Part shown: positions 19,501 to 21,142 of the stretch, piece after piece
Layout of the letters: each line of letters opens with the position of its first letter
Numbering within the stretch: position 1 is the first letter of the stretch
IMG/VR virus record: IMGVR_UViG_3300045776_000167
Span: 1-21,142 of that record
DNA length: 21,142 nucleotides
Strand: one strand, 5' to 3'
Origin: a virus
Translations under genes and position numbers: made by a program
The notes under the pieces: generated by a model
What the model was told of the DNA's origin: nothing
Seen by the model: the letters and a program-made list of their open reading frames with translations, nothing else
Databases searched by the model: none

Positions 19501-20289
19501 CAGGACGAAGACGGCAAATGGGTAGTCTGCTGCGTTAAGGGGTGCGAGAAAGAGACCATATCGCTGGGGCTATGTATCAACCACCTTCGGCGCACATAGA
19601 AGTATGGCTCGCCGGTCGCGTCTCAGACGACCGCTTGGCGATGGCGGCACCTCACGCATGAAGAGCGCTTCTGGAAGCAGGTTAAAAAGACCGAAACCTG
19701 TTGGTTATGGCAATCGGGCAAGGATACGGACGGATACGGTGCCTTCAAGGCCGAGCATGACGGCGTTCTCTATCTCAGAGCGCATCGCTACAGCTTCGCA
19801 TTGCACCACCGGCATCCTCCGAAGACGATGAGCGTCTGCCATACCTGCGATACACCGGCCTGCGTCCGGCCGGATCACCTGTTCCTCGGCACAACAGCCG
19901 AGAACATGGCAGACAAGATGGCTAAAGGGCGTGGCCGCTGGATGGCTGGCGAGAACCAGCCTCGGGCGGTTCTGACCGAAGAACAGGCCAAGGCAATCCT
20001 CAACGATCCACGGCCGCACTCTCAAATTGCGGTCGATTATGGTGTCCATGCCCAGACTATCAGCAGCTTGAAGACCCGCGTGTCCTGGCAGCATCTTGGT
20101 ACCGAAAAGGGGGTGAAAGCCAAGCGTGTAAGCCCTCGCAAGGGGGTAAGTGACAAGATTACGCCTGACATCGTGCGTGAAATCAGGACGAGCACCGAGA
20201 CGCATACTGCCCTCGGCCCCCGTTTTGGCGTGACGCGCGGCACTATCTGCGACATCCGCAAGCGCCGCAGTTGGGCGCACATCGAGTAA
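19498..20289 (+). pseudogene. HNH homing endonuclease gene with an in-frame amber codon (codon 34)
   Basis: From ATG 19498 the frame encodes an N-terminal zinc motif (CCVKGCEKETISLGLCINHL), then TAG at 19597-19599, and goes on in the same frame to 20289. The continuation reads KYGSP, FWKQVKKTETCWLWQSG, GYGAFKAEHDG, then LRAHRYSFALHH, VCHTCDTPACVRPDHLFLGT and AENMADKMAKGRGR: the full HNH pattern. Two helix-turn-helix repeats follow (about residues 160-263). The order is that of free-standing homing endonucleases. A single AAG to TAG change would explain the break. Later in-frame starts lose the HNH core, so the gene is probably inactive unless the amber is read through. It sits between coat and next head gene. 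Confidence 0.8.
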
Positions 20290-20301
20290 AGGATTCCCAT
20301 C

Positions 20302-20652
20302 ATGGCACTTTATAACTTTCCGCAGGCTTTCCCGGCGGTCTCGACGGTCACCGAAGGCATCGTGGCGACCCCGGGCGGCACCCAGGCAACAGCGGTCGTG
20401 CTGACCACCCGGTATAACTCGGTTGCCACCTGCGCCACCTCCGGCGACAGCGTGATCCTGCCGCCCTGGCAGACCGATATCCCGGTCTATGTCTCAAACG
20501 ACGGCGCCGCGCCGGTCGGCGTGTATCCCTATACCGGCCAGTCGATCGGCTCCGGTGCGATCAACGCGGTGCAGCTGGTGACCAACGGCAAAACCGCGAT
20601 GTTCATCGGCGCGGGCACGTCAGGCAAGTGGCGTTTCATTCTGTCCGCATAA
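20302..20652 (+). CDS. Small structural protein, first of two tandem paralogs (116 aa)
   Basis: ATG 20302 follows AAGGA. The product is beta-rich, Gly/Ala/Thr/Val-rich and nearly without charge, as in head decoration or fibre-associated proteins. The core GDSVILPPWQTDIPVYVSND and the ending GKTAMFIGAGTSGKWRFILSA recur in the next gene. It lies directly after the HNH gene in the head operon. A capsid or tail-tip accessory role is inferred from location and composition. Confidence 0.7.
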   Translation: MALYNFPQAFPAVSTVTEGIVATPGGTQATAVVLTTRYNSVATCATSGDSVILPPWQTDIPVYVSNDGAAPVGVYPYTGQSIGSGAINAVQLVTNGKTAMFIGAGTSGKWRFILSA

Positions 20653-20664
20653 CGGGAGGCCGAC

Positions 20665-21048
20665 ATGCCTGTCACTCAGTATGGCGTCGGCACCGGGCTA
20701 CAGGACATGGGCCTGATTAGCGGCGGCGCCGGCTTCACCTACCTCAACAACATCACGGCCCACGCCGGGGGTTTGCAGCCCGCGGCGGTGCCGCTGACCG
20801 CGGCGATGAACCGTGTGACCGTCGTCGGCACGGCGGGCGACAGCGTGGCGCTGCCGGTCGCCTATGGCGGCCAGGCGATAACCGTTATCAATGCCAGCGC
20901 CACCTCGATGAACGTGTTTTCGAGCAATGCCAGCACCGCCGACACCATCAACGGCGTGGCCGGAACCACAGCCTATGCGATCGCGGCTGGGAAAACGGCG
21001 GATTTCATGTCGTTTCCCGGCGCGTGGCACGCGCTGCTCAGCGCCTGA
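20665..21048 (+). CDS. Small structural protein, second of two tandem paralogs (127 aa)
   Basis: ATG 20665 follows GGGAGG. The second half matches the upstream protein: GDSVALPVAYGGQAITVIN, AINGVAG-like turns, then GKTADFMSFPGAWHALLSA against GKTAMFIGAGTSGKWRFILSA. The N-terminal part (QYGVGTGLQDMGLISGGAG) is not shared. Together the pair looks like a duplicated beta domain. It ends three bases before the next gene. Confidence 0.7.
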   Translation: MPVTQYGVGTGLQDMGLISGGAGFTYLNNITAHAGGLQPAAVPLTAAMNRVTVVGTAGDSVALPVAYGGQAITVINASATSMNVFSSNASTADTINGVAGTTAYAIAAGKTADFMSFPGAWHALLSA

Positions 21049-21051
21049 GCC

Positions 21052-21142
21052 ATGCCCCTGATCCAGACCGCCGGTGACCTGGTCAACTTTGCCTTGCGCA
21101 CGGCCAACATCAACGGCGTCGGACAGACGCCATCAGCGGAGG
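21052..21142 (+). CDS. P22 gp4-like tail accessory factor, N-terminal fragment (cut by the window end)
   Basis: Thirty codons are visible: MPLIQTAGDLVNFALRTANI then NGVGQTPSAE. The pattern of a short helix, GVGQTPSAE and presumably a further acidic start of a helix is typical of P22 gp4-type head-completion proteins, which extend the portal and link it to gp10. Position after the coat region agrees. The rest of the gene lies outside the window. Confidence 0.6.
   Translation, partial: MPLIQTAGDLVNFALRTANINGVGQTPSAE

Noticed and set aside
4793-19599. Two in-frame TAG codons (4793-4795 and 19597-19599) as a sign of amber recoding in this phage
   Set aside because: TAG ends the integrase, TerL, second recombinase, coat and the 8008-8361 gene at sensible positions, and no suppressor tRNA is seen. 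Two separate nonsense mutations are simpler.

Overview
The window is the left end and early-to-head half of a temperate prophage inserted beside a tRNA-Thr gene in a GC-rich Gram-negative host. A host outer-membrane gene of the FadL type (positions 1-454, minus strand) and the tRNA (943-1017, minus) are the only clear chromosomal features. Everything from about position 1071 rightward reads as phage. GC content, FadL and small coiled-coil proteins of the DUF1640 type suggest an alphaproteobacterium, perhaps Acetobacteraceae/Rhodospirillales; that placement is inference.

Layout. (1) A leftward integration operon (3220 to 1122) holds two unknown genes, an excisionase-like gene and a tyrosine integrase, all coupled by stop/start overlaps and closed by an intrinsic terminator at 1071-1104. 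Its promoter has a 17-bp palindromic operator filling the -35/-10 spacer. (2) A rightward cluster (3370-4277) encodes two small coiled-coil membrane proteins and a small unknown, each near a repeated extended -10 element. (3) A leftward cluster (5224 to 4213) holds a short Cro/C1-type repressor, a small gene with an amber codon at codon 5, and an unknown gene. (4) Operators of the same GCAG-N5-CTGC type lie between the repressor and a rightward YdaS/Cro-like gene, so one repressor probably controls two separate promoter regions 2 kb apart. (5) The rightward early operon continues with a ProQ/FinO-family RNA chaperone gene, then a replication initiator gene that carries iterons inside its own coding sequence, as lambda O does. 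A leftward promoter plus strong intrinsic terminator between these two genes predicts a ~60-nt RNA placed like lambda OOP. (6) Next come small unknowns, a zinc-ribbon protein, a NusG/RfaH-type protein (candidate late antiterminator), a second, Xer-like tyrosine recombinase with a possible 11-8-11 core site at its start, and a ParB/Srx-domain protein. (7) The head module follows: TerS, TerL, two tandem small paralogs, a 25-residue Cys-rich micro-ORF, a P22-type portal, a small coiled-coil protein, scaffold, P22-type coat, an HNH homing endonuclease broken by an in-frame amber codon, two paralogous small structural proteins and the start of a gp4-like tail accessory gene cut by the window end.

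Reading: a P22-like short-tailed temperate phage with lambda-like early logic (divergent control, initiator with internal origin, OOP-like RNA). Its unusual parts are the ProQ/FinO protein, the NusG paralog and the second recombinase. Functional calls rest on motif recognition by eye; no database search was run.
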